In this document: piece after piece, positions 56,828 through 64,000 of the stretch
Position numbering within the stretch: position 1 is the first letter of the stretch
Layout: each line of letters begins with the position of its first letter
DNA from: JAWKOK01 sp963848115
Lineage (GTDB): Bacteria > Chloroflexota > Anaerolineae > Caldilineales > Caldilineaceae
Assembly (NCBI GenBank): GCA_963848115.1
Contig: CAWKCP010000001.1
Span: 62,001-126,000 of the forward strand
DNA length: 64,000 bases
Direction of reading: 5' to 3'
Program-made: the position numbers and the translations under genes
Notes under the pieces: model-generated
Database searches by the model: none
Told to the model about the DNA's origin: nothing
What the model saw: the letters and a program-made list of their open reading frames with translations, nothing else

Positions 56828-57256
56828 ATGGTCTGTCGTGGAATCAGAGGCGCAACGACTGTGAAGGCCGATGATCAGGAGATGGTCTTGCAGGCGACCC
56901 GCGAACTGTTGGCTCTGATGATTCGGCTCAATGGCGTCGAGGCGGAGGATGTCGCCAGCGCAACGTTCACGACGACCAACGACATCCATTCGGTCTTTCC
57001 GGCGCTCGGTGCAAGGCAATTGGGGTGGCTCGACGTGCCTCTGCTCTGTGGGCACGAGATGAGCGTGAAGGGCGCCCTTCCACTCTGCATCCGCATCCTG
57101 CTCCATTGGAACACAGAGAAGGCCCAGCAGGAGATCCAGCATGTCTACCTGCGTGAGGCGACGGCGCTACGTCCTGATCAGACGCTGCTGCTCTCCGAGC
57201 AAGACATAACCGACCTAAACACGTGGATTGAAGAACAGCTCGATATTTGGGCATAG
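56828..57256 (+). CDS. aroH: chorismate mutase, AroH type
   Basis: Converts chorismate to prephenate, the branch point to Phe and Tyr. The 142-residue protein starts at ATG 56828 (MVCRGIRGATTVKADDQEMV), the hallmark of the trimeric AroH fold. Arg7-type and Arg90-type active-site arginines are expected in RGIRGATT and CIRILL; the later blocks HSVFPALGARQLGWLDVPLL and IQHVYLREATALRPD are also conserved. It is monofunctional. pheA starts 26 bases after its stop, with its own GGGAGG. Confidence 0.95.
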   Translation: MVCRGIRGATTVKADDQEMVLQATRELLALMIRLNGVEAEDVASATFTTTNDIHSVFPALGARQLGWLDVPLLCGHEMSVKGALPLCIRILLHWNTEKAQQEIQHVYLREATALRPDQTLLLSEQDITDLNTWIEEQLDIWA

Positions 57257-57282
57257 GAACTCAAGGCAATTGGGAGGCGCAA

Positions 57283-58143
57283 ATGACAACCGTAGCATTT
57301 CAGGGTGAATCCGGGGCATATTCTGAGGAAGCAATTCGCCAACACTTCGGCGACGAGGTGATGACGCTTCCATGCCGCGCATTTGAGCACATCTTTGACG
57401 CCGTCGAGTCCGGAGAGGCCGACTTTGCCGCCGTCCCCGTCGAGAATTCGGCTGCGGGCAGCATCAACAAAGCCTATGACCTGCTTCTGAATCACGATTT
57501 GAAAGTGCACGGCGAGATCCTGTTGCGCGTCCACCATAACCTACTGGTTGCGCCCGGCGTCACCGGCGAAATCGAGCAGGTGCGCAGCCATCATCAGGCC
57601 CTGGCCCAGTGTGAGGGCTTTCTCAACCGCAGCGGCTACACCGCTGTGCCCTGGTATGACACCGCAGGCAGCGCCAAGGATTTGGCGACCGCGCCGACCA
57701 AAGGCGTCGCGGTCATTGCCAGCCGGCTGGCAGCCGAAGTCTACGGGCTGGAAATCGTGGCCGAACACATCGAAGACATGCACCACAACTACACCCGCTT
57801 CTTTATCGTCGGCAAGGGGGATGCGCCACGTTGCGAGCCTGCGAAGACGTCGCTGGTCTTTGCCACGCCCGACATCCCAGGGGCGCTCTACGATGCATTG
57901 AGCGAGTTTGCCAGCCGCGAGATCAACCTGGTCAAGCTGGAAAGCCGACCACGCAAGAACCGGCCATGGCAGTACGTCTTCTATCTCGATTTTGAAGGGC
58001 ACTGGCAGGATGAGCCTGCCCGTGATGCCCTGGTCAGCCTGCTGAATCGCTCAGCCTTCGTCAAGCTACTCGGCAGCTATCCGCCCGCTCCCCGCCTGGC
58101 AAACGGAGAGAGTAACGCACAGTCTGCGGTGTTGCAGATATGA
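57283..58143 (+). CDS. pheA: prephenate dehydratase
   Basis: Makes phenylpyruvate for phenylalanine synthesis. The 286-residue protein has the catalytic domain (VAFQGESGAYSEEAIRQHFG, VPVENSAAGSINKAYDLLL, TRFFIVGKGD) followed by a regulatory ACT domain (SLVFATPDIPGALYDALSEF, NLVKLESRPRKNRPWQYVFY). The ESRP motif of the ACT domain binds Phe, so the enzyme is likely feedback-inhibited. The start ATG 57283 has GGGAGG seven bases upstream. Confidence 0.95.
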   Translation: MTTVAFQGESGAYSEEAIRQHFGDEVMTLPCRAFEHIFDAVESGEADFAAVPVENSAAGSINKAYDLLLNHDLKVHGEILLRVHHNLLVAPGVTGEIEQVRSHHQALAQCEGFLNRSGYTAVPWYDTAGSAKDLATAPTKGVAVIASRLAAEVYGLEIVAEHIEDMHHNYTRFFIVGKGDAPRCEPAKTSLVFATPDIPGALYDALSEFASREINLVKLESRPRKNRPWQYVFYLDFEGHWQDEPARDALVSLLNRSAFVKLLGSYPPAPRLANGESNAQSAVLQI

Positions 58144-58148
58144 GGACA

Positions 58149-58246
58149 GGGAATAGGGATCGGTGATTGGGGATTGGGGATTGGGTGCTGTGAAAACCCA
58201 TAGCCTCTCCTAATCCCTATTCCCAATTCCCCAATCCCTAATCACC
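58149..58246. repeat. GGGATTG heptad repeats forming a long hairpin
   Basis: Positions 58162-58185 hold tandem GGGATTG-type heptads; 58222-58246 is the near-complete reverse complement. An outer pair GGGAATAGGGAT (58149-58160) and ATCCCTATTCCC (58213-58224) is perfect. The G-rich strand has four runs of three or more G if 58155-58157 is counted, so a quadruplex is also possible. Related G-rich heptads lie at 60530-60562 and 63466-63510. Confidence 0.7.
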
Positions 58247-58301
58247 AGACACTCGACACAGATCGAAAATAGACCAAAAATCAACCAAGGAGAAAACCCA
58301 A

Positions 58302-59375
58302 ATGATCGTCGTAATGAGACCAGATGCAACTGCCGCGGAGATCGGGGCCGTCATCGCCAGAGCCGAGACGATGGGATGCACCACACACCCGATCTACGGT
58401 GAGAATCGTACTGTGGTAGCGCTGGTGGGTGACCTGACCAAGGTGACGCGCGAGCTTTTTGACGCCATGGAAGGCGTTGCGAACACATTGCGCATTCAGG
58501 AACCCTACAAGCTCAGCAGCCGCACCACTCGTCCCGAGAACACAATCCTCGATATTGCCGGCGGCCAGGTGCAGATCGGCGGACAAGAAATCATCGTGAT
58601 GGCCGGACCCTGCAGCGTTGAGGGCCGGGAACAGATCATCGAGGTCGCACATGCGGTCAAAGAAGCCGGCGCCAAGGTGCTGCGTGGCGGCGCCTTCAAG
58701 CCGCGCACGAGCCCCTATGACTTCCAGGGGTTCGGCCTCAAGGGACTCGAATACCTGGCCGAAGCCCGCGAGCAGACGGGCCTGCCCATCATCACTGAGG
58801 TGATGACGGTAGAAACGGTGCCAATGGTGGCCGAGTACGCCGACATCTTGCAGATCGGCGCGCGCAACATGCAGAACTATGGACTGCTCCAGGCTGTGGG
58901 CAAAGTACAGAAGCCGGTATTGCTCAAGCGGGGCATGAGCGGCCTGATCAAGGAGTGGTTGATGTGTGCCGAGTACATCGTCAGCAACGGCAACTACAAC
59001 GTCATGCTTTGCGAGCGCGGCATCCGCACCTTCGAGACGGCCACACGCAACACGTTCGATCTCAATGCCGTGCCGCTGATCAAAGAGAGCAGCCATCTAC
59101 CCATCGTCGCCGACCCGTCCCACGGCACAGGCCTGCGCGAGCTGGTGCCGGCCATGTCCAAGGCATCAATCGCCGCAGGAGCCGACGCCCTGATCCTGGA
59201 AGTGCATCCGGATCCGGACAATGCCATTAGCGACGGCCGCCAAAGCCTGACGATTGAGACCTTCAGCGCGTTGATGAAAGACTTGCAGCGAGTGGCTGTC
59301 GCTGTCGACCGCTATATTGCCGACGCGCCGACCATGGAGGCGGAAGAATTGGCCGAATTGGCCGCGCTCGCCTAA
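58302..59375 (+). CDS. aroF: DAHP synthase, type I-beta (copy 1)
   Basis: Condenses phosphoenolpyruvate and erythrose 4-phosphate, the first shikimate step. The 357-residue protein has an N-terminal ferredoxin-like regulatory domain (MIVVMRPDATAAEIGAVIAR, about 1-70) as in Thermotoga-type enzymes, then the barrel: VMAGPCSVEGREQI, LRGGAFKPRTSPYDFQGFG, LKRGMSGLIKEW, ERGIRTFE and VADPSHGTG. AAGGAG precedes ATG 58302. A second copy follows; its C-terminal tail (about 20 residues) is longer here. Confidence 0.95.
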   Translation: MIVVMRPDATAAEIGAVIARAETMGCTTHPIYGENRTVVALVGDLTKVTRELFDAMEGVANTLRIQEPYKLSSRTTRPENTILDIAGGQVQIGGQEIIVMAGPCSVEGREQIIEVAHAVKEAGAKVLRGGAFKPRTSPYDFQGFGLKGLEYLAEAREQTGLPIITEVMTVETVPMVAEYADILQIGARNMQNYGLLQAVGKVQKPVLLKRGMSGLIKEWLMCAEYIVSNGNYNVMLCERGIRTFETATRNTFDLNAVPLIKESSHLPIVADPSHGTGLRELVPAMSKASIAAGADALILEVHPDPDNAISDGRQSLTIETFSALMKDLQRVAVAVDRYIADAPTMEAEELAELAALA

Positions 59376-59490
59376 AAGTGAGCAAAGATCGAAGAACAAC
59401 GAACGAGTCGATCACGATCCACTCGCCGAAAGCCGTTGCTTGATCTCTGCTCTTTGAACTGTGGTTCAACCATAAGGAGTATCCAACACC

Positions 59491-60507
59491 ATGATCATTG
59501 TCATGAAACAGAGCGCTCAGCCGAGCGACGTTGAAGCCGTTGTCAACCGAATCGAAGACCTGGGCTACAAGGTTCATCTGAGCCGCGGCGAAGCGCGTAC
59601 CATCGTCGGCGTCATCGGTGCGGATGAATATCTACTACAACGCGCCACCTTCGAGGTCATGGACGGTGTCGAGAAGAGCATGCGCGTGATGCAACCGTAC
59701 AAGCTGGCCAGTCGAGATTTCAGCCACGAGGACACGGTTATCCAGGCCAACGGGGCTCAGATCGGCGGAAAGAAGATCGCGGTCATGGCCGGACCCTGTA
59801 GCGTCGAAAGCCGCGAGATGATCTTGGAGGTAGCACACGCAGTCAAGGAAGCCGGGGCCACGATTCTACGCGGCGGCGCCTACAAGCCGCGCAGCAGCCC
59901 CTACAGCTTCCAGGGTCTGGGCGAAGAGGGCCTGCGCTACCTGGCCGAGGCCCGCGAGCAGACCGGGCTGCCGGTGATCACCGAGGTCATGAGTCCCGAT
60001 GATGTCGAGTTGGTGGGGGACTATGCCGACCTTCTACAGGTGGGCGCCCGCAACACCCAGAACTACTCGCTGCTCAAGGCCTTGGGCAAGCAGGAGAAGC
60101 CAGTCTTCCTGAAGCGCGGGATCAGCGGCACCATCGAAGAATTGCTCATGAGCGCCGAGTATATTCTCAGCGGCGGCAACATGCAGGTGATGGTCTGCGA
60201 GCGCGGCATTCGCACCTACGAGACGATCACGCGCAACACCTTCGACATCAATGCCGTGCCGGTGCTCAAGTCATTGACCCATCTGCCGGTCGTTGCCGAT
60301 CCGGCCCACGGCACCGGTCAATGGGATCTGGTCGGTCCGGTCGCCATGGCATCGGTGGCCGCCGGAGCGGATGCCCTGATGATCGAAGTGCATCCCGATC
60401 CGGGCAGCGCGTGGAGCGACGGCGCGCAGAGCCTCACGCCCGACCATTTTGTCAAAGTCATGAAGGATCTGCGACCGGTTGCTGAAGCGGTTGGCCGAGC
60501 GATCTAG
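59491..60507 (+). CDS. aroF: DAHP synthase, type I-beta (copy 2)
   Basis: A second DAHP synthase of 338 residues with the same layout: ferredoxin-like domain (MIIVMKQSAQPSDVEAVVNR) and barrel motifs VMAGPCSVESREMI, LRGGAYKPRSSPYSFQGLG, LKRGISGTIEE, ERGIRTYE and VADPAHGTG. It is clearly paralogous to copy 1 but differs throughout, especially in the N-terminal domain, so the two probably respond to different end products (Phe and Tyr). A GGAG site precedes ATG 59491. Confidence 0.95.
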   Translation: MIIVMKQSAQPSDVEAVVNRIEDLGYKVHLSRGEARTIVGVIGADEYLLQRATFEVMDGVEKSMRVMQPYKLASRDFSHEDTVIQANGAQIGGKKIAVMAGPCSVESREMILEVAHAVKEAGATILRGGAYKPRSSPYSFQGLGEEGLRYLAEAREQTGLPVITEVMSPDDVELVGDYADLLQVGARNTQNYSLLKALGKQEKPVFLKRGISGTIEELLMSAEYILSGGNMQVMVCERGIRTYETITRNTFDINAVPVLKSLTHLPVVADPAHGTGQWDLVGPVAMASVAAGADALMIEVHPDPGSAWSDGAQSLTPDHFVKVMKDLRPVAEAVGRAI

Positions 60508-60639
60508 CGGATCACCTGTCATCCGGAAATGGGGATTGGGAGATACGGAGATTGTGGGTATGTTCGCAATCCCTTGATCGCAGGCCGACGGCCAGACTCT
60601 CTTGTTCCCGACCACAGCAACCCGTAGCAGGACACCAAC

Positions 60640-61521
60640 ATGAGCAAGACGCTTCAGGACTGTCGCGTCACCGTCATCGGACTAGGCCTTATGGGCGCAA
60701 GCCTCTGTATGGACCTGATGCAGAAAGAGGCCTGCCGCGAAGTGCGCGGCGTTGCGCGACGATCGCGCATTGTGCTCGACGCGTTCCACTCGGGCGCAGT
60801 CGATCTGGCCACCAATGACCCGCACACCGGCGTGCTGGGCGCGGACATCGTCATCATTGCCACACCCGTGCGCACCATCATTGAGGTACTCAACGACATC
60901 GGACCGCTGCTCTGGCCCGGCACGGTGGTGATGGACATGGGCAGCACCAAGCAGACCATCTGCGCGATGCTGGACAGGCTGCCCATCGGCGTCCAGGCAG
61001 TAGGTGGTCATCCGATGACCGGCAAAGAGACGGCTGGATTCACCGCGGCTGAACCCGATCTCTATCAGGGTGCGACCTGGGTGCTCTCTCCGATATCGCG
61101 TACCAGTCCGGAGGCGCTTGCCCTAGCCATCGAACTGGTCGAGGTCGTTGGGGCCAAGCCGGTCATATTGGCGCCGGAGCGCCACGACCGATTGGTCGCC
61201 AGTATCAGCCATCTGCCCTACTTACTCGCCAGTTCACTGGTCGACGCGGTCGCCGACGTGGGCGAAACCGATGCGACGGTCTGGGATCTGGCCGCAGGCG
61301 GGTTCCGCGACACCAGCCGTGTCGCCGCCAGCGACACCCACATGTTTCTCGACATTCTCATGACCAACCGCACCGCGGTGCTCGAACAGATCGACAATTT
61401 CGCCGGACACCTGGAAGAGATTCGTGGCCTGCTGGCACGGGGCGATGAAGAGGAGCTACGGAGGAAGTTGGATCGGTCGCAGGCGGCGCGGAGCGATTGG
61501 GAAAAAAGAGAAGAAAAATAG
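60640..61521 (+). CDS. tyrA: prephenate dehydrogenase
   Basis: Oxidises prephenate to 4-hydroxyphenylpyruvate for tyrosine. The 293-residue enzyme starts with the dinucleotide motif VTVIGLGLMGASLCMDLMQK, has IIATPVRTIIEVLNDIGP and the catalytic His region VGGHPMTGKETAGF. The conserved RHDRLVASISHLPY follows. No ACT domain is present. It runs unbroken and follows the second DAHP synthase. Confidence 0.94.
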   Translation: MSKTLQDCRVTVIGLGLMGASLCMDLMQKEACREVRGVARRSRIVLDAFHSGAVDLATNDPHTGVLGADIVIIATPVRTIIEVLNDIGPLLWPGTVVMDMGSTKQTICAMLDRLPIGVQAVGGHPMTGKETAGFTAAEPDLYQGATWVLSPISRTSPEALALAIELVEVVGAKPVILAPERHDRLVASISHLPYLLASSLVDAVADVGETDATVWDLAAGGFRDTSRVAASDTHMFLDILMTNRTAVLEQIDNFAGHLEEIRGLLARGDEEELRRKLDRSQAARSDWEKREEK

Positions 61522-61558
61522 TCAATTGTCGATTGTCAACTTTCAATGTTCAATGTTG
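61521..61558. repeat. CAATTGT-type repeat before the four-helix-bundle gene
   Basis: AGTCAATTGTCGATTGTCAA is followed by CTTTCAATGTTCAATGTTGG. It is the same word family as at 1547-1735, 2926-3001, 62116-62146 and 63520-63567. Confidence 0.5.
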
Positions 61559-61570
61559 GAGGATTCCCCG

Positions 61571-61927
61571 ATGGCAAGAGGTGATGATATTCAGGAGCGG
61601 CTGATTGATTTTGCGGTGCGGACGGTGAGGCTGTGTGCTTCGCTGCCGCGAACCCAGGCCGCTCGCCACGTGAGTGGCCAACTGTTGCAGAGCGGAACGG
61701 CCCCGGCAGCGCACTATGCAGAGGCGCGTGGAGCAGAGAGCACGAAAGATTTTGTGCACAAGTTGCGAATCTGCCTCAAGGAGCTGAATGAGAGCCATAT
61801 TTGGCTGCAGATTATTCAGCGCAGTGAGATGATCCTGGCCACCAAGTTGGCCGAATTGATTCAAGAATGCGGAGAGCTAAGCCGCATCATCAATGCAAGC
61901 ATCAGTACTGCCAGCCAACGAAAATAG
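61571..61927 (+). CDS. four-helix-bundle protein (S23/IVP type)
   Basis: A 118-residue protein of the four-helix-bundle family first known from 23S rRNA intervening sequences. Typical blocks are IQERLIDFAVRTVRLCASLP, ARHVSGQLLQSGTAPAAHYA and ESTKDFVHKLRICLKELNES. GGAGGA lies before ATG 61571. The family is mobile and often found among short repeats; here CAATTG-type repeats occur directly upstream and again at 62116-62146, so it appears inserted into the aromatic operon between tyrA and aroA. Function is unknown. Confidence 0.85.
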   Translation: MARGDDIQERLIDFAVRTVRLCASLPRTQAARHVSGQLLQSGTAPAAHYAEARGAESTKDFVHKLRICLKELNESHIWLQIIQRSEMILATKLAELIQECGELSRIINASISTASQRK

Positions 61928-62160
61928 TGGCGGGCACTGAGGTTTCTCCCGATACATTCCATTCGGTTTTCATGGAGCGGACAGGCGGTCTATGAAGTCA
62001 AGGCAATGGAAACATTCGGGATTCATTGGCGCACGGTGTAGAGACGACATCGCCCAGCATTTATGGCCGAGCAAAGAGGCGCGGCCACAGCCGAACAGTT
62101 CCAAGCGCGACACCATTGAAAATCGATCATTGACAATTGACCATTAGGCAGGTACACAAT

Positions 62161-63468
62161 ATGACCACCCTAACTCTCCACCCCGGCTCCCCCCTCACTG
62201 GTCGCTGTTACGTTCCTGGGGACAAATCCATCAGCCATCGAGCCGTGATCTTTGCAAGCATCGCCGAGGGTATGAGCAAGATCCACAACTTTCTGGACGG
62301 GGCCGACTGTCGGGCGACGATCGATGTGATGCGAGCCTTAGGCGTGCAGGTTGAGGTCGATTCGCCGACGGAGTTGATCGTCCATGGACGGGGGATGGAC
62401 GGTCTCCAAGAGCCGGCCAATGTGCTGGACTGCGCCAACTCGGGCACAACCATCCGCCTGCTGACCGGACTGCTGGCCGGACAGAAGTTCACCAGTTTCC
62501 TGACCGGCACTGCACAGATCCGACGCCGGCCCATGGGACGCATCGTTCAGCCGCTGCGCGGCATGGGCGCAGATATCATGGGACGGCAGACAGGCAACTA
62601 CGCGCCGCTGGGCATTCGCCCGGCGCGGCTCAACGGATTGGAGTACAATCTGCCGGTTGCCAGCGCCCAGGTCAAAAGCTGTATCCTGATGGCGGGCATG
62701 TATGCCAACGGCTTGACCGTTGTGCGTGAGCCTGGCCCGGCACGCGACCATACCGAGCGCATGCTCAGCGCCATGGGTGCGCCGATCTCCACACTGGGCA
62801 AGACCATCCATGCCGAGCGGCCCACGCAGGCGCTCAAGCCGCTGGACGTCAATGTGCCCGGCGATATCTCGTCGGCGGCTTTTCTGTTGGTGGCCGGCGC
62901 GCTGGTCCCCAACAGCCGCATCAGCATCGCCGAGGTCGGCATCAACCCGACCCGCACCGGCATTGTCGACGTGCTGACCGAGATGGGCGCGCAGATCACA
63001 TACCACAACCGCCGTGACGACAGCGGCGAGCCGGTCGCCGACATCGAAGTGCGGTGGAGTGAATTGCGGGGCATCACCGTCGGCGGTAGTCAGATCGTCA
63101 CCATGATCGATGAACTGCCTGTGCTGGCCGTGGCCGCGACCCAGGCCCATGGAAAGACGATCGTGCGCAACGCAGGCGAACTGCGCGTCAAAGAGACTGA
63201 CCGCATCGCCACCACCGTGAGTGAACTGCGCAAACTAGGCGCAGACATCGAGCCGACCGACGACGGCTTCATCGTCACCGGTCCCACTCGACTCAACGGC
63301 GGACCGGTTGACGGCCTGGAAGACCACCGGCTGGCCATGGCGCTGGCCGTGGCCGGCCTCATCGCCAAAGGCACGACGACGGTCTATGGCGCGGAGGTCA
63401 CAGCCGACAGTTTCCCCGGTTTTGACAGCACACTGCAGGCGTTGGGCGCGGATGTGAAGAGGGAATAG
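62161..63468 (+). CDS. aroA: 3-phosphoshikimate 1-carboxyvinyltransferase (EPSP synthase)
   Basis: Transfers the enolpyruvyl group of PEP to shikimate 3-phosphate. The 435-residue enzyme has PGDKSISHRAVIFASIAEG, LDCANSGTTIRLLTGLLAG, RRRPMGRIVQPLRGMGA, LPVASAQVKSCILMAG, RVKETDRIATTVSELRKLGA and GLEDHRLAMALAVAGL. The Gly of the NSGTT loop, which is Ala in glyphosate-tolerant class II enzymes, is retained. The start is ATG 62161; an upstream ATG at 62137 would add eight non-conserved residues. Confidence 0.95.
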   Translation: MTTLTLHPGSPLTGRCYVPGDKSISHRAVIFASIAEGMSKIHNFLDGADCRATIDVMRALGVQVEVDSPTELIVHGRGMDGLQEPANVLDCANSGTTIRLLTGLLAGQKFTSFLTGTAQIRRRPMGRIVQPLRGMGADIMGRQTGNYAPLGIRPARLNGLEYNLPVASAQVKSCILMAGMYANGLTVVREPGPARDHTERMLSAMGAPISTLGKTIHAERPTQALKPLDVNVPGDISSAAFLLVAGALVPNSRISIAEVGINPTRTGIVDVLTEMGAQITYHNRRDDSGEPVADIEVRWSELRGITVGGSQIVTMIDELPVLAVAATQAHGKTIVRNAGELRVKETDRIATTVSELRKLGADIEPTDDGFIVTGPTRLNGGPVDGLEDHRLAMALAVAGLIAKGTTTVYGAEVTADSFPGFDSTLQALGADVKRE

Positions 63469-63567
63469 GGGATTGGTGATTTGGGATTGGGAGATTGGGA
63501 TTGGGAGACCGAATCGCACAACACATTCACAATTTACAATTGAGCATTTAGAATTCACCATTGTCCG
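63466..63567. repeat. G-rich heptads and CAATT repeats between aroA and aroE
   Basis: From 63466 the spacer holds GGGATTGG-type heptads with five G runs of three or more within 45 bases, then ACAATTTACAATTGAGCATT-type words up to 63567. Both repeat families of this window thus occur side by side in one operon spacer. Confidence 0.5.
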
Positions 63568-63594
63568 ACCCTGGACCGAAGTGAGAAACACACG

Positions 63595-64000
63595 ATGACA
63601 AAACAGACAATCTCCGGCAAGACCACCATCGTGGGCCTGATCGGCTGGCCGGTAGGCCACAGCGTCAGCCCGCCGATGCACAATGCCGCCTTCGATGCGC
63701 TCGATCTGGACTGGCGTTATGTGCCGCTGCCGGTGGATGTGGCCTCGCCCGCGCGGATCGAACGAGCCGTGGCCGGGCTGCACGCATTGGGGTTGCGCGG
63801 GGCCAACGTGACCGTGCCGCATAAGCAGAATGTCATGCCGTTTGTCGACGAATTGACGCCTGCGGCCGACGCCATTGGAGCCGTCAACACCATCGTCGTG
63901 CGCGAAGACGGCAGTTTACTGGGGGACAATACCGACGCCCGCGGCTTCGTGGCCGATCTTCACGCCCATCAGGTTTCTCTAGCCGGAACCGATGCTCTCG
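63595..64000 (+). CDS. aroE: shikimate dehydrogenase, 3' end outside window
   Basis: Reduces 3-dehydroshikimate with NADPH. The frame opens at ATG 63595 (MTKQTISGKTTIVGLIGWPV) and runs open to the window end. The substrate-binding domain is clear: GWPVGHSVSPPMHNAAFDAL, ANVTVPHKQNVMPFVDEL (catalytic Lys in VPHK), AIGAVNTIVV and GDNTDARGFVADL (catalytic Asp). The NADP domain lies beyond the window. It follows aroA in the same operon. Confidence 0.93.
   Translation, partial: MTKQTISGKTTIVGLIGWPVGHSVSPPMHNAAFDALDLDWRYVPLPVDVASPARIERAVAGLHALGLRGANVTVPHKQNVMPFVDELTPAADAIGAVNTIVVREDGSLLGDNTDARGFVADLHAHQVSLAGTDAL

Overview
Organism and sequence quality. The gene content and protein style fit a mesophilic member of the Chloroflexota, probably near Anaerolineae/Caldilineae. 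The clues are a MalT-like LuxR ATPase, DUF4386 proteins, a NACHT gene ending in a formylglycine-generating-enzyme-like domain, a GxxExxY protein, a four-helix-bundle protein, and an AroH-type chorismate mutase beside type I-beta DAHP synthases. This placement is inference; no rRNA or tRNA was seen. Many genes, mainly at 0.5-6 kb, 7.6-12 kb and 21-25 kb, carry single-base indels that restore clean conserved proteins when corrected. Most therefore look like consensus errors rather than true decay.

Layout. 0-13 kb: two aldo/keto reductases, a broken NACHT-FGE gene, a GxxExxY gene surrounded by short inverted-repeat elements, a coiled-coil protein, then a minus-strand group (URO-D-like protein, GNAT, sulfatase, alpha/beta hydrolase). 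13-25 kb: cold-shock protein with a long leader, ThuA-like protein, HtrA-like protease, LuxR-type regulator, a heterodimeric ABC exporter, a secreted protein of three 211-residue DUF4397 repeats, a nitrilase remnant and a two-domain GNAT. 24-36 kb: two RNA methyltransferase-type genes, a P1B-type metal ATPase, FtsH, a membrane protein, dCMP deaminase, a GH1 glucosidase, and a pentose pair (AraD-type epimerase plus FGGY kinase).

36-57 kb is accessory DNA. It holds a deleted VapBC pair, an intact DUF433/DUF5615 toxin-antitoxin pair, a complete IS701-family element, a decayed second transposon, and then a run of genes all on the plus strand. That run begins with a MalT-like regulator, a small protein and a DUF4386 membrane protein. 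The same triad follows in a second, damaged copy whose regulator is reduced to its HTH by an IS1-like fragment. Single-gene units follow (dehydrogenase, HAAS-domain protein, serine hydrolase, SRPBCC, AraC, NmrA, DUF1772, DUF6544), with folded attC-like sites between some of them.

57-64 kb is an aromatic amino acid operon: aroH, pheA, two DAHP synthases, tyrA, a four-helix-bundle gene, aroA and the start of aroE. It runs from the entry of carbon into the shikimate pathway to the Phe and Tyr branches. It is preceded by a consensus-like promoter and a ~360-nt leader with two intrinsic-terminator-like hairpins and a reading frame very rich in Phe/Tyr/Trp codons. This is a candidate transcription attenuator and one of the most interesting regions of the window, along with the repeated MalT/small protein/DUF4386 module and the inverted-repeat elements around the GxxExxY gene.
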